Shown: positions 33,246-46,135 of the stretch, in pieces | How the letters are laid out: each line of letters begins with the position of its first letter | Position numbering within the stretch: position 1 is the stretch's first letter | Assembly (NCBI GenBank): GCA_015680685.1 | Contig: MNCI01023457.1 | Span: forward strand, 589,823 to 648,446 | Direction: 5' to 3' | Source: Gnetum montanum | Lineage: Eukaryota > Streptophyta > Gnetopsida > Gnetales > Gnetaceae | DNA: 58,624 nucleotides | The notes under the pieces: generated by a model | Told to the model about the DNA's origin: nothing | Databases searched by the model: none | Seen by the model: only the letters and a program-made list of their open reading frames with translations | Program-made: the position numbers and the translations under genes

Positions 33246-34570
33246 ATGGATCATGGAAAGAAAGTTGATCCTAATGCTCATCCTGCTAAGGATCCAATCA
33301 TGGAAGAGGAGTTTATATAAGATGAGAAATTAGAACGACAAGAGATAGGTGAGTTAATTGAAAAGATGCAAGAATAGTGGGTATAGATATTGCAAGTAGA
33401 CAACAAAATCATGTGTCATCTCCCAGTGAATGAAAAGGCTCAAATAATTCAAAAGTTGGTTAATCCCATGCCAGTTTCTTTCTTGTCCTTGCTAAGTTTT
33501 GGTACCAAATAAAAACTTTATCACACTTAAAAATTTATGCTAAGGAAGTTGGTGGAGCATCTTGGCAATGTTATTAATGATTAGGAGATTCTAGTTTAAG
33601 GATAAAAGTTGAGAGCATTGGTAGAAAATCTACAAGTTATGGTAGCTACCCATAGAGCATTGGTCAAGAATCAACAAAATGAGATTGAAAACTTGAGAAA
33701 TTAATTAGTTGTATAAGCAAATGCATTTTCATTAGGCCTAAATTAGTTTGTTCTCAAGTTTCAATCAAAGAACCCAAAAATTTATGAAAGCAATAAAGAC
33801 AATACAGTAATTGATATTTTTCTCTTTGAGATGAAAGAGTTATTAGAAATGTGTAAGTATGCTAAGAAAAAACAAGCCTAAGAAATTACCCAATTTTTGG
33901 GTGGAGTTACAAAGACTTGGTGGCTTGACATTCTCCAAGAAGAAAAAGATAGGATAAGCAAACCCATAAGAACATGGGACCAATTTAACAACACATTAAT
34001 TGAGAACTTTCATACAAGCACTTCCATTGACAAATCTTATGTGAGGTTAAAAGATATCTGGCACATAGGGAGTTGGATGAATTTCTTTAGAAGTATCAAA
34101 ATATTATCATAAAAATCTCATATATCAATGAGGTTAGCAAATATAGACTCTTTATTAATAATCTCAAACCTTAGATTCAATGTAAGCTTAAAACTCATAA
34201 GATCATAGGATATAAAGAGATGATTTAGCTTGCAGTTTGGTGGATGAAAAGGTAGGAAAGAAAGATAAGGATGTGGTGGAATAGATACACAAGGGTAAGA
34301 AGAAGAGTAATAAGCCTTGGAGAGGAGATGGATAGAATAATCCTAGTGGCTTCAAGTGCTCATATGCTACCCCTACACTCGGTAATCAATCCTCTAACTT
34401 GTGGTATGGAAAATGTTATGCTCCTTAATAATAGAATGAGTTTTGGGATAACTAATCTTGTTTTGGAGGTTTTACTTAAAATCCTTGAGGATTCCTAGGG
34501 ATTAAATACTATGTTCATGCACGAAATTACTTTGCTATGAAATGTTCTCATAGCCGTTTGAAAGAGAAAT
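33246..34570 (+). pseudogene. Gag remnant of the tRNA-Met-primed gypsy element
   Basis: Reading from ATG 33246 (MDHGKKVDPNAHPAKDP) with stops. Gag-like core at about 33770-34110: KFQSKNPKIYESNKDN, FLGGVTKTWWLDILQEEKD, RTWDQFNNTLIENFH. This fits the retrotransposon gag pattern (..A..WW..L......W..F...F...F). Near 34518-34562 the reading YYVHARNYFAMKCSH looks like a decayed CX2CX4HX4C zinc knuckle. A charged Lys/Arg segment lies between. The element cannot be assigned to a clade; no RT could be recognised downstream. Confidence 0.6.
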
Positions 34571-36177
34571 GATAAAGATGAGATTTATAGTTAAAATGCA
34601 ACTAAGCATGAACCTAAGGTTCCATTAATGATTTCCAATAGGGATGATCAAAAACTAAGAATGGGAGTTTTAAGGATAATGGAGTAAGATCCTGATGGTG
34701 TGAGCATCTTGGAAAGAGATGGACTAGTTGACCTTCAATCAAGGCTAATTGTACTAAGGAGAGTAGGGCATGATCGGTCTAGTGCTATCATCTCCTTGAT
34801 GGGTTAATGTATTATTTCAAAAAAAAAAAGCAAAAAAGGAGGAGGCATGGGAAGAGGAAATGTCCCAAATTTCTCTCAATAGGGAAGAGAATACCCCAAC
34901 ATTCTAGAGAGGAGGAATGAGAACCCTCAAATGTCTAGATACTTATATCACTACAATATGTATAAGATTGGTTTTCACCTATTTTCAAGTTTTAGAATTG
35001 TAATAGAAGTTGTTTCTAAGCCATTATGGTTTTATGTGTAATGCATAAGGTTGTTTGGCTTGGTTTGTGATTGGATCATACTTGGTTCACTTTTGATATC
35101 ACTCAATCTACTCTAGACTTGAGCAGAAATTAATTTTGTGCTTACTCTTTAGGTTTCATCCCTTTGGGCCTGCGCATCATGCTACATTTAATTTTGTCAC
35201 TTTATTTTTTGAAAAATGAATATAGTTCCTAAGGTTTTATTACATGTTGAATTAATTATCGATGCTTTGAATTTTGGATCTACAACTTTAGTGTTGAATT
35301 TACTTATATCTAAGTACATTAGATTAATTTTCCTCGACCTCAAATCCCTACTTATGGTGAGATAAGCTTAGGATGGTAAACTTCATATTTCTTCTTTAAC
35401 TTGATTTTTTAATAACATAAATGATAGTTCAAGAACCACTCATATCTCCCTTAATTATTATATTTTTTGTATTATTTCTATTTTTTGAAAGATAAATATG
35501 GTAGTAACATTATAGTTAAAATTTAGGGCTAGACCATTAATGATTTAGAAGATTTACACCAAACAAATTAACCCACCAAAGGTGTTAACATTTTTGCACA
35601 TGTGATTATATAATACTCTCTGTTGATGGAAAAATTTTGGACCCTAACCCTACATGGACAATATTCCTTGTTACTTTTTATCATTAAACTAGAAATCGAA
35701 GTTTATTTTTAATTATAATTAAATATTGCATAAATCAAATTTGTTAAAGAAGTACCTTAGGATGATGTCCTACCTAAAATTTGACCTTACCAATGTTTTT
35801 GGAATGTTCAAAAATGTTAGTTTTGATCCTTGGTTCACTAGAATTGGAATTATGGTTTTTGAAATATTACATTTTCTAGTTTGCTAAAATACTATGAAAG
35901 TTTCAACATTAAACTAGATGACCATGATAAGCACAGCTTAGATAAGGTTTTAGTATATGATTAGGCAAAACACTCAACATAGATTTCATAGGTTTAAATG
36001 GAGTTGGATTTGGAGTGCTAATGTGCATGTTACGAGCATTGGACATTAAGGGTATTAGTAGAGAGAGGAAATGAGGAAATGAGCTTATGAAATATAAATA
36101 GAAAAAAAAGTTAAGTTTAAAACTCAAAGGTGGTAGGAAATGCATGTTAGGTGCAAGGTGGGTTTTCTTTAAGTAAA
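34571..36177. other. AT-rich decayed sequence, no gene recognised
   Basis: Probably the continuation of the tRNA-Met-primed element, but I find no protease, RT or integrase motif that I can defend. A short A-rich run lies at about 34819-34837. Confidence 0.4.
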
Positions 36178-36222
36178 TAATATATATACAAGCTTTATAT
36201 ATATATATATTATATTTTAACA
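36178..36222. repeat. AT dinucleotide microsatellite
   Basis: AATATATATACAAG followed by TATATATATATATATTATATT. Simple repeat within AT-rich DNA. Confidence 0.85.
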
Positions 36223-39200
36223 TATTTACCTTTCCTCACCACCTTCGTCATTCCTATGCATCAAGAATTTTCTGTTTCTAAAACAAAAACCATTTCTTAC
36301 ACAGTTTCTTGATTTTTGAACCACTTTCAGCTTATTTTTTTCATTTGAAATCTATTTCTTTCATTTCTAAACATGCACCAAGCTTATGTGTCATGTTGTA
36401 TGTGATTCTTCTACTTATAAATAGATTGTAGCCTTTGATACATCTTGTTTTGGACCTTAAGGGGTTTTGGAGTGATAGTTCAAAGAAAATTAAAAGGTTG
36501 ATTTTGGGTGACTTGGTGAGTAAGAAAGATTATTTTACTTTCCTTTTTATGTATCTGCCCTATTTTGTTATGGATTTTGTGTACTTTCTTTATGCTTTTT
36601 GGTTTTTTGTTACTTTTCCATGATTTTAATTATTATGCCAAAATTCTGCCCAATTTTCATCATTTTAGGCTTATTTTATATGGAAATAAATATTTTAATC
36701 TTGTCCAAATCATTTTCTATCTTTGGTGATTTTTTGGAATTGTGAAAAATTTGCCCAACTTGCTTCTTAGATATCTTATAATTATTTTGGATTAGCTCAT
36801 GATATAAAATATGATTTGCAAGAATTTTGTGAAATTCTGGCTATTTTAGAATGTTTGGATTTTTTGAATTAAAATAATAATATTTATTTGACCAGTTTTA
36901 CTCAATTGGTAATAAGAGCCGCAAATCTTTTAGATCTTGCCACTTGCATGTAGTAATGGAGTGTTTCTTAGTGGGACATGCTCCATAAGAACAAGGATTT
37001 TTGGATAGATTTCATACCCTAGATTTTGATTTGTTAGTTCATGTGAGGCTATGGATTTACTTGAGATCATGGCACTAAGTAGTTAAGTCTAGTGGTGTGC
37101 AGTGAGGTATAGTCAAGACCTATCCTTTCGATGATATGTGTGCCTCAGTCGTTGAGAATGTTCATAGTGAGGCTATTGCCAAGACTCAACCATGGGTGAC
37201 TTATTTGGGGTCACAAGAATAATCCAATGATAGTAGTAGGTATTCCAAGAGCTATTGGTAAGTCCATTTGGCAATGAGGGTAACCTAAACCTAGTCTTTA
37301 GAGATGCCTGGTTAAAATACACTCTTTGGAATTTTCTCAAAAAAATTTGTGATATCTTTGATCATTAAATAATTAAAATATATATTCTTTGGGGTTTTTG
37401 GAAAATTTGTGGCATTTTTGGACTTTAAAACATTTTGGAAATTTTGTGGCATTTATGGTTCTTGGAACAATTTTAACTATTTAAGTAGAAACTTTTACCT
37501 AGCCTATATCCTAAGACTTTTGATCCATAACCTTTATGCTTCATGAAGAGGGAAATATAATATTTTTTCTTATTTAACAGTGCCCAAAGTAGCCATGGAA
37601 ACATAAGAAGATGAACATGAAATAAGAGATGGATCAATTCTATACAAAACAAACTCTCTACACTTGAAAAATAATTTTTTTATATTTTGTATTTTTGTAA
37701 AATAGAAACCTTGTATACTTTTGGAATGCTTATGCCATGTACCTATTTTTGGAAACAAATAATAAAGGATGTTAGATATGAAATTGTGGTATGTGCCCTT
37801 TGGACCATGACATTACCAGGAACATTTTTCATTTCAACTTGTGCTATATGTTCAAGAAAATTTTAGTATTAATTATTATATATTAGTATTTAATTAATTA
37901 TTATTATTAATTTTATTATTTAATTTGAAAAATTTTAAATGTGAATATCTTTATTTCTAAAGGTCCAATTAAGGTGAAATAAATGTCATTGGGATCGTTG
38001 TTTTACATACTATTTTATAATGTAATTAGTGAAATTTTTTGACATTTATCTTTTCGTGGCCATGCTAATAACTAAATTTTATTAAATAAATTTTAGTTAA
38101 TTATAGATGTGAGTAATATGAATTTTGTCACACTATATTGCTCTATTTTATTTATGCTCCTAATTAATAATTCTTTTCTATTTTACCACTTTCTTTCAAA
38201 AGAGTAAATCAATGTTAAATCTAGATCCTTAGGGTTTCAAAACATCTCTATTAGCTATTTATAGGATTTTATTGATAATTAATAAGGGTGTTACAACTAG
38301 AATCTATGTCAACCTCATAGTGTTTTTAAAAATTTTGGTAGGATCAACACTAAATGAGAAGTCAAGGTATTCATAATTTTGTTAAAGATCTACTAATAAC
38401 TAGAGTTTCAATGCCAAGAGGCTTTCTTCTTTTACAAGTTCAAGAGGGAAATAGCAATGCTTAAAATTTTCTTGATAAAATAACAATAGAAGGTAGTCAA
38501 GCCCATAAACTATTAAACCTCATGAATATTTGTAACATCCCATATTTTTAACCCCCTATTTTATCTTTATATTTTGTTAATCTTTGTTGATTTAAGTATT
38601 GTGGAAAATTTGATCTCATCATCTTAAAAACATTAATATTTTTGTTTCATTATATTTTTGAACTTTTTAATTTTTCTTATATTTTAATAATCTTTCTTTT
38701 ATGTTTCTTGTAAATTCTTATTTTGGTATGTATTAGCATCTTTTGTTAATATTGTTTTATTGAGATTTGGATTTGGATGCTACTTTCTTGATATTTCTTG
38801 TTAAGAATAGGTTGATGGAAGGTGGCACATCTTGTGAATTGGAACATGGGAGTTTTGGAAAAAATATCATATTTTTAATAAAATTAATTAAATATTTTTT
38901 CTATTTCTTTTCCTATGTAGATTTGGAATTTTCTATTACTTATTAGACTCTTGTTGAACTTTTCCAATTATCATGAATGAGATTTTGGAGATAATTCATT
39001 ATAAGTCATTCTTGCTATATTAGGTGGAAGTATATAATCTCGTATTTAATTATGAGTTCCCATCTCTCTTTTACATCAATTTCTCTTTCTCATTAGGTGT
39101 TTCTTCTTCCCTTATGGTGATTGGATTTCTTGACATTCAACTTCATGCATTATAGACCAATGTTGTTGTAGCTTGATTTGTTGAGGTAGAATGACTAGCC

Positions 39201-39426
39201 AAGATTCGTATCTTTGAACAATTTCATGGTTCCAATCAATATCTTGTTAATACCAATTTTTTCATCATATTATTTTGTTAATTTGAGTACCATATCAATG
39301 TTGGTTTTCTTTTGCTATATGTTGATTCTTTCTTTTAAGATGTCATTATTTTTCCTATGAATTCCCTATCTATTTCCTTTATTTTGAAGTTTTTCTAGCT
39401 ATTTTCTAGTGTTTTCCTACCCAAAC
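36223..39426. other. AT-rich intergenic or decayed repeat sequence with possible LTR ends
   Basis: No gene recognised. GGGTGTTACA at 38286-38295 and TGTAACATCCC at 38531-38541 resemble the 3' and 5' LTR ends of many plant chromoviruses (TGTAACACCC...GGGTGTTACA), so LTR remnants probably lie around these points. They do not form one LTR because the end comes before the start. Identity of the rest is unknown. Confidence 0.35.
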
Positions 39427-39700
39427 GAGACATCCTAAACCTCTACTAAATGTCCCCCTTGCATGCTAAGACTTCTAAAAAGACATCTCACCTATGATCA
39501 AGATGTCTTTTACTTCAGATGTCTTAACCAAACCTGAGACATCTCCATTCTAGTCAAGAAAACTCCTCAATCCTAAGATGCCTCACCTAAGTTGTTCCAA
39601 CTCAAGTTAAGACATCTCCCAAATTGCTGAGACATCCCATCCTCCCCCAAGACGTCTCTAAGCTTCATGAGACATCTTACTAGAATCCAAGACGTCTCAC
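39427..39700. repeat. Degenerate minisatellite, 20-bp period, core AGACRTCTC
   Basis: AGAC/AGAT cores start at 39428, 39469, 39481, 39501, 39517, 39537, 39576, 39610, 39630, 39650, 39670 and 39690, with a weak copy at 39556. The last five are spaced exactly 20 bp. The core (AAGACGTCTC, GAGACATCTC) is near-palindromic while the bases between are variable. Confidence 0.75.
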
Positions 39701-40367
39701 TTGATAGGCATGTTATAAAAACTACTAAAACTAAAATATGAAGCTCTGTTTCATGATCAAACATGCCCCCCTTAATATTGGAACGCCTTGAACTCCTTAA
39801 AAAATATCCAAAATCACTAGGAATCAAGTAAATCACATCATTTTTTGGTCATCTTGTGGTTGTTATTTACCTTATTTGTTTCATGTTGTAGACATGATCT
39901 GTGAAGCATATTTAATCTTTGATGTCTCTTTTTTCCCTCTTGATTGTTGATTTCAATGGGATCAATAGGTAAGAATTGTAGGAAGTCTATGTTGGCCTCT
40001 AGACCTAAACCCACATTACTTATGATCATCCCCTAGGTTGTCAAATCTAAGCGTTAATGGATAGAAATTATGGAGGATAAGGTTGGATTCTTTGCTTGAC
40101 CCACATCGTCTATGATTGTACTTAGGTTGCGACATTGGGCAAGCATTGTGAGGGAACTATTTATCCAATAGTGTCTACTCACACCACTTGTAAATGTCGT
40201 GCAGCTAGTTTTCATGATGCAAAACTAAAGGATGGGTAATTTATATGAGTTTGTTTCTAGGTTTGGTTCATCCAAGACAAGTAAGGTTGGTCAACTAGTC
40301 CTTAAGAATGGTTGTTGATGGCATCCCAGATAGGTGAGACCTTTATAGAGCAAAATTTCTTATGGAT
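39701..40367. other. Flank between minisatellite and element F, no gene seen
   Basis: AT-rich, no conserved ORF. The last five bases TGGAT (40363-40367) should be the left target duplication of element F; its partner lies beyond the window. Confidence 0.5.
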
Positions 40368-41194
40368 TGATGAATCATCATCAATGGGCTACGTCAACGC
40401 ATCCACATTGATGCATGATTTGATGCATTAATGCATATGCACCAATGTGGCATTTGATTTTGCCTATATAAATGCATACACCCACCACATTTATGGCATT
40501 GGTCAGTCAATAGCTTAGGGAAGTTCTTGTAGTTTGTTTCTACAATGGTTAGAATATTTTCTAAGTGCCCAAAATAGGATTCAAGAAGTGTACAGATCCT
40601 TATTCCAGCATTGATGTACATAGACACTTCGATGTGGCAACAATAAAGATGAAATTTTTGAAATACCTTGTAGCATTTGGAAATAGCTTAATTTTTACTT
40701 TAATGCACTTTATTATTCATGAAATCTACTTCCATGTCCTTAGTTAATTAAATAAGATTAATTACTACACATAAGTACAACCACCTTAAGCATAACTTTA
40801 ACACTTGGTAATCCTAGTAGTGCTAGCACTTGGTAACCTAGCAGTGTTGTAACGTATTCAGGATCTGTATGGTAGGTGGGGCTAGATACTTATGTTAGGA
40901 ACTAGCTTAAGATACTAGATAGTTTTTTAGATTAATTAATACTTAATTACTTTGTTTTACACTTAGGCTAAAATAAATAAAAATATAAAATTATACAAAT
41001 CATATGCCTTGGTTATACTTAAGCATACACTTGTACTTATAGAAGTGAAACCAAAAAGACAACGATTGTGTCTTTAAATTCACCATCTAGATAATGTGCA
41101 TTTAGAGAACTAAAGTCTATAGAATTCGATTGAATCACTAAGTGAACAGTTGTGATTCATATGGTTGGATGTAGGGTATACTAGTCGCTCATCA
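40368..41194 (+). repeat. Element F 5' LTR
   Basis: 827 bp, TGATGAATCATCATC to CTAGTCGCTCATCA. In place of GATATC the U3 has ATGCAT-type palindromes (TTGATGCATG, TTGATGCATTAATGCATATGC; about 40408-40441). TATA box CTATATAAATGC near 40465. AATAAAGATGAAA near 40641. CACTTGGTAATCCTAGTAGTG is repeated near 40800. Confidence 0.9.
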
Positions 41195-41195
41195 T

Positions 41196-41213
41196 TGGCA
41201 CCATTGATAGGGA
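41196..41213 (+). other. Element F primer-binding site (decayed tRNA-Asp site)
   Basis: TGGCACCATTGATAGGGA, five mismatches in 18 to the tRNA-Asp complement, one base after the LTR end. Confidence 0.8.
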
Positions 41214-41343
41214 CTTTAGTTAGCTACATGCGCTACCTAGGAAGTTAGTAAAATCATTCAACAATGTTGTAACGAATCCTAAAGTCAAAATCATTAAGAC
41301 AAATAATAATAACATATGCACACTATTTTTCTTAGAAACTAGC

Positions 41344-43300
41344 ATGGCTTTGTCTCAGAGGGGAGACTCTCCACCACCATTTGTAAGTGGACCCAATCAA
41401 CAATAACAAGAAGACCATAACACGCAAATGCCCAAATAATTTAAGGTTATGCCCAAATAATTTAAGGTGGTCTAAACTCATCCAAATGAATATGTTCTAG
41501 ACTTTACCTTCACCCTACATCAACATGTGTAGCTGCGATGGAGGGACATGGAAGACAATGTCATGTTGCCTCCTGACCGATCTATTCCTACAATGCTATT
41601 GAACAATCTTATCAAGCTAAACATTGTAGGACTCAACTTAGAGTACAAAGTACAAGATCATGCGTATTGGGATTATTATCCCACAAAGGTAGGGAAAAAG
41701 GAATATTGGTTGATGAAATCTTGATATGAGGCCTCAAAAGGTAAATGGGGCCATACCCACTTGTTCTTGCAATCAAATAAAGAAGGAGAGGACTTCTTCT
41801 TAGTGAATTCTCAATACATAGATTCTCCTCCTCTCTTTGATGAGGAGACACTTAACCGATGCTTGTAGTCCACTATGGACAATCATGGTTTAGGGAGGAA
41901 TGGATCCCATGATTAGGGGGCCTCGAATGATGACAGTCAAGGTAGGAATGAGGATAAGAACCATGACAAGGACAAATATGGTGACCATGGTAGGGACCAA
42001 AGAAGAGAAAGTAGTAGACATTGCACTGGTGGTGGCTCCCCTTCCTCTTCACCTTCTTCATCCTCATCATTGTCCTCCTCCGACTCTAATCAGAGTCACA
42101 AAGGCAATAAGAACCATGATGGAGGTGAACAATGGGATCAAGATGATCACTAATCCCAAGATAATGATAGAGACTATGGGCATGAGCAGTGGGAAGATGA
42201 TTGTTCAAGAAAAAGGAGGGACAACAGACCTCATCATAGGCATCATGACCATGAAAGGGGCCACCAAGATTGCTATGACTATGATGAGCCCCTACTTACT
42301 AGAAGGAATATGTTGAAAATTGTGAAGGCCATTAGGATATGAACCAGGCATGTGAAAGACAATCAAATCAAATGGTTGGATATGAATAATATATCTAAGT
42401 TTGAAGAGGGATATAATTCAGATCCACAAAATCATCTACAAGCCTTCCATGATGCTTGTGTCTTATAGAATGTGGAGAATGAATGGCAAACATTGAAGTT
42501 GTTTCCTAGGACACTCATCAAAGAAGCTAAAAGTTAGTATTAGTCCTTGAATTTTTCAATGACAAGTACCTAACATACTCTCGAGTGTCCAACTTGAGAA
42601 GGAAAATCTAAGGGTGGAAACAAGGTACACATGAGTCTTTGGATGTGGCCATGGGTAGGTACTACTCTCTATTGTATCAATGGCCAAGCCATGGCTATTC
42701 TCAAAGGGATCAATTATGCCACATCATAGATGGACTCCAAACTAAAATGAAGAGAACTCTTAGGATCTATGCCCAAGGGAGACTATTAGAGCTAAGGGTC
42801 CATTAGATCCAAAGGATCATAGAGAAAGTGGCTAAATAAGAGAGGGAGATGAGAAAGAAAGAAAGTGTAGAAGAGTATAATAGGGATCCCTCCCTTCACA
42901 AGAAGGAGGTTCATTTCTATGACAATGAGTAGGAGGCATCACTTAATGAATTTATGTAACAAAAAACCTTGCCAATCCAAAAATCTATCCTAAAATATTG
43001 AATAAGGTTGATAAAATGTGAGACTTCTTGGATGAAAAATTTCAAACTATTCTAAGAATTGTAGAGGACAATAGAGATCAAGGAGGTAGTGGACGTGATA
43101 GAAGGAAGAAAAAAGAAGTTGAATGTGACCATCACAAGGCTAAGGGCAAGGCTGATACAGTAGAAGAGGTTGCAGATTCTAAATTTGATGATGAGGGGTG
43201 TGACATTTGTCAATCTGAATATCTTAAGGGATGTTGCCCTATTGTGTCATACTTACAGGAATTTGAGGTGTATGTATTGAATCCTAGATTGGCCAAATAG
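41344..43300 (+). pseudogene. Element F gag (broken)
   Basis: Start chosen at ATG 41344 (MALSQRGDSPPPF). THPNEYVLDFTFTLHQ (near 41474) matches gag of B and G. A 21-bp tandem duplication lies just before it (41428-41469). A His/Asp/Arg/Ser-rich segment spans about 41880-42290. The capsid-like core (about 42290-42840) has LDMNNISKFEEGYN and LKLFPRTLIKEA; about 40 bp are missing near 42548 compared with G. The tail (about 43028-43299) has the intact-looking Cys motif GCDICQSEYLKGCCPI, where His is Tyr, and ends NPRLAK. Many stops. The 138-residue + strand ORF at 41900-42316 is an out-of-frame reading of this gene. Confidence 0.83.
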
Positions 43301-44410
43301 CAAGCACCCAAGAGGTTGCCTTATCCTTAAGGAAACTATCAACAGTTCCACCAATAATCCTACCATTCAACTGGAGCACCACCTTAATCTCATGAACAAT
43401 ATTAGCAGTAGCAACAACCATAGTCATGGGGGATGCCACCTTCAAGGCACCGGTAACCTTACCACCAGCCAACTCCTTACAGGTACTAAGTTTAGCAACC
43501 TATCTCTTCAAGTGACTCTTTTAGTCATGCTTCCTTCTAACACCACTACTACCCTCCTAAATATTAAAGAGCATCATCTTCAAGGGGGAAGTCCTTATTT
43601 CTTTATTACCCTTCTCATCCTTCCACTCCTACACCTCCATCCTTAACTCCTTTGCCATCTACTCCATATATGTATGGAGAAATACCAACCCAATCATAGT
43701 AAGGAAACATCATAAGGGTCGTGAATTTACAATTGACTCCTTAGCTAAGTGGTTCTGACACTAAGCCTTCAAAAAATCATTCTTCAGAATCAATAATCAA
43801 CAAAGCCCTCATAGAAACTTGTAGCTGTTGACCTTGCTTCTCCTACCTTCTTTGAAATGTCTCTCAAGAATCCTTCAAATTAAAATGCTTTCAAATTGCA
43901 CACTGTAATGTTGACCCATGTGGTCACTGAGTAAATTTAAGCCAACCATCTTCCTAGGAAGAGATCTGATCCTAAGAGTCCCCTCATCTACCTGCAAATC
44001 ATAGCAAATAAGCCTTGCAAGGCTCTTTTGAACTTACATTCTAGTGTAAACTTAATTTCAAAAGAGGTGTACAAAGCTTGGAACCTGCCTCCACTCGAAA
44101 AGAGCAACATTTGCTTAAAATTGGCAAATTAGTCCATCACTATCCCTTTGAAATTAGTGGAGGACATTATGACCATTGTTTATGGGTGTCCTATCCTATT
44201 GACTTTTGGTGATCCATGTGGATAACTACAAGGGGGACTTCTCTATCATTGTGGAAAGAGCATGGCTAAGTACCATTTATGCATGGTTGAGGATAAGAGA
44301 CCTCTCCTTGGAGATTTTCAAGGAGAAGGAATTTGGTAAGATTAGAAAGAAGCACGTTCAATGCATCATGTATAGTGACACAGGGTTCCACTGCATGCAG
44401 AAATTGTGAA
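43301..44410 (+). pseudogene. Element F Pro/Gln-rich linker and protease (broken)
   Basis: Pro/Ser/Gln-rich linker to about 43960. Then the protease with ALLNLHSSVNLIS near 44025-44065, where the catalytic Asp is Asn and the Gly is His. Further on come VDNYKGDFSIIVERAWLSTI and LSLEIFKEKEFGKIRKK (44206-44409). Family assignment by alignment to A and G; inactive. Confidence 0.75.
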
Positions 44411-46135
44411 TCATAAAAAGCAGAACACTCAAGGCATGTAGGTAGTGTGCAGGCGTCATAGAAATTCAAAGGTACTTGTATGCAGTAAACACAAAATAGG
44501 AGGACACCAAGTGGTTGATAGCTGAAATATAGGACAAACTCTTATGTAGACAACATGGATCAACTGGAGCAAATCCATTGCCAACTCTTCAATGAATAAG
44601 GAAAAATCAATTGGGGATCCCTAAAACATTCAAGCAGGAGTCTCTTGAGCTAAAAGCTCTATCGATTAGGATGAAATATGTCTTTCTAAATAATGGCAAG
44701 CCAGTTATCATCAATGCCACTCTTGCTCCTTCACAGAAGAAGAAGTTTCTGGAAGTTGTGAACAAATGGCCAGTAGCCTTTATTTGGTCATATCATGAGC
44801 TCATTGGAATAGACCCAAGGATCTGCCAGCATAGAATCTACAAAAATGCCTCCATCAAACCAAAAAGACAACCACAAATATGCTTGAACCCCAAGCTCAA
44901 GAAGATCATCAAGGAGGATATTGAATAGCTCCTCAAGATAGGGTTCATTTACCTCATTGTAAATAGCAAGTGGGTTAGCCTACTTGTTATAGTGCCAAAG
45001 AAAAGAGGCAAGTGGAGGGCCTATATTGATTTTAGACTATTGCACATGGTGACTTACCAAAATCACTTTCCATTGCCATTTGTGAAGCAAATTTTGGATA
45101 CAATAGTAGAGCATTGCTATTACAGCTTTCTAGATGGTTATAGTGGCCATAACCAAATCCAAGTTGCATTGGAGGATTAGGCCAAAACAACATTCATGAG
45201 TCCCTAGGGGACTTTTACATATAGGAAGATGCCCTTTGACCTATGTAATGCCCCTACTACCTTCCAACATTTGGTCCTTAGTGTCTTCTAATAGTAGATT
45301 GGTAGTGGGGTGGAGGCCTTCATGGATGACTTCTCCACCTATAGAGCTACTCTTGAGCAAGCCTTGGACTATTTGGAGCAGGTGCTTAAATGATGTGTGG
45401 AGACCAATCTTAGGCTCAACTGATAGAAGAGCCATTTGATGGTTCAAGAAGACATTATCTTGGGGCACCATATTTCTAGCAAAGGGATCCAAGTAGGTCC
45501 AAAAAAGATAAGGATCATCCAAGGAATCACCAAATAACCTAAAACTATTAAAGATGCAAGGTCATTTCTTGGGCACATTGGTTATTATAGGCACTTTATT
45601 AAGAACTTTTCAAAGATTTTCAAACCGTTGGTGAAGATCACAAAGAAGGATGCACCATTTGTCTAGACTAAGGAATGTGAACATGCATTCCAATACCTCA
45701 AGTAGCAACTTGGAGAAACACCAATCCTAAAAGCTCCAGATTGATCTAGACCATTTCATATCATGATAAACACATTCAACTATGCATTAGAAGCAATGCT
45801 TACATAGCTAGAAGATCAAAAACATCCATATTATATCCATTGTGGAAGCAAGAGAATTGTGGATGCATAGCTGAATTACATCACCATTGAAAAAGAACTC
45901 ATGGTAGTGGTGTATGCTCTAAAGAAATTCAGGCACTATGTGCTTGAATATAAGGTTTTTTTGAACAAAAACCATAGTGCTATTACGTTCCTCATGAACA
46001 ACCCAACTGTGAGACCCGTGTTATACAGTGACTAGTGATTTTTCAAGAGTTCAATCTTACGATGGTAAACTAAAAGGGAATCAAGAACATGATAGCTAAT
46101 CACTTATCTTAGTTATGATGGGACAATAAGGAGCA
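44411..46135 (+). pseudogene. Element F reverse transcriptase and RNase H (broken)
   Basis: The open stretch 44611-44928 holds the linker and N-terminus of RT (IDPRICQHRIYK, LNPKLKKIIKEDIE). The frame continues after a stop with PKKRGKWRAYIDFRLLH, FLDGYSGHNQIQ and FDLCNAPTTFQHL. The polymerase box reads AFMDDFS near 45319-45336, both Asp kept. Stops lie at about 44926, 45178, 45208, 45290 and 45391, among others. The RNase H motif TDASN reads INTFN (near 45765), so its first catalytic Asp is lost. The tail of RNase H ends near 46120 (HLS motif decayed). Confidence 0.85.

Noticed and set aside
36435-36623. 62-residue hydrophobic ORF as a membrane protein gene
   Set aside because: The Phe/Leu/Tyr-rich reading comes from T-rich DNA. 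No homology or context supports a gene.
39427-39700. CRISPR-like array
   Set aside because: The kept core is only about 10 bp and near-palindromic, the spacers are about 10 bp, and the setting is plant nuclear DNA.
41900-42316. 138-residue Met-rich + strand ORF
   Set aside because: It overlaps the His/Asp/Arg/Ser-rich part of element F gag in another frame. Its Met, Thr and Ile richness is a frame-shifted reading of that low-complexity DNA.
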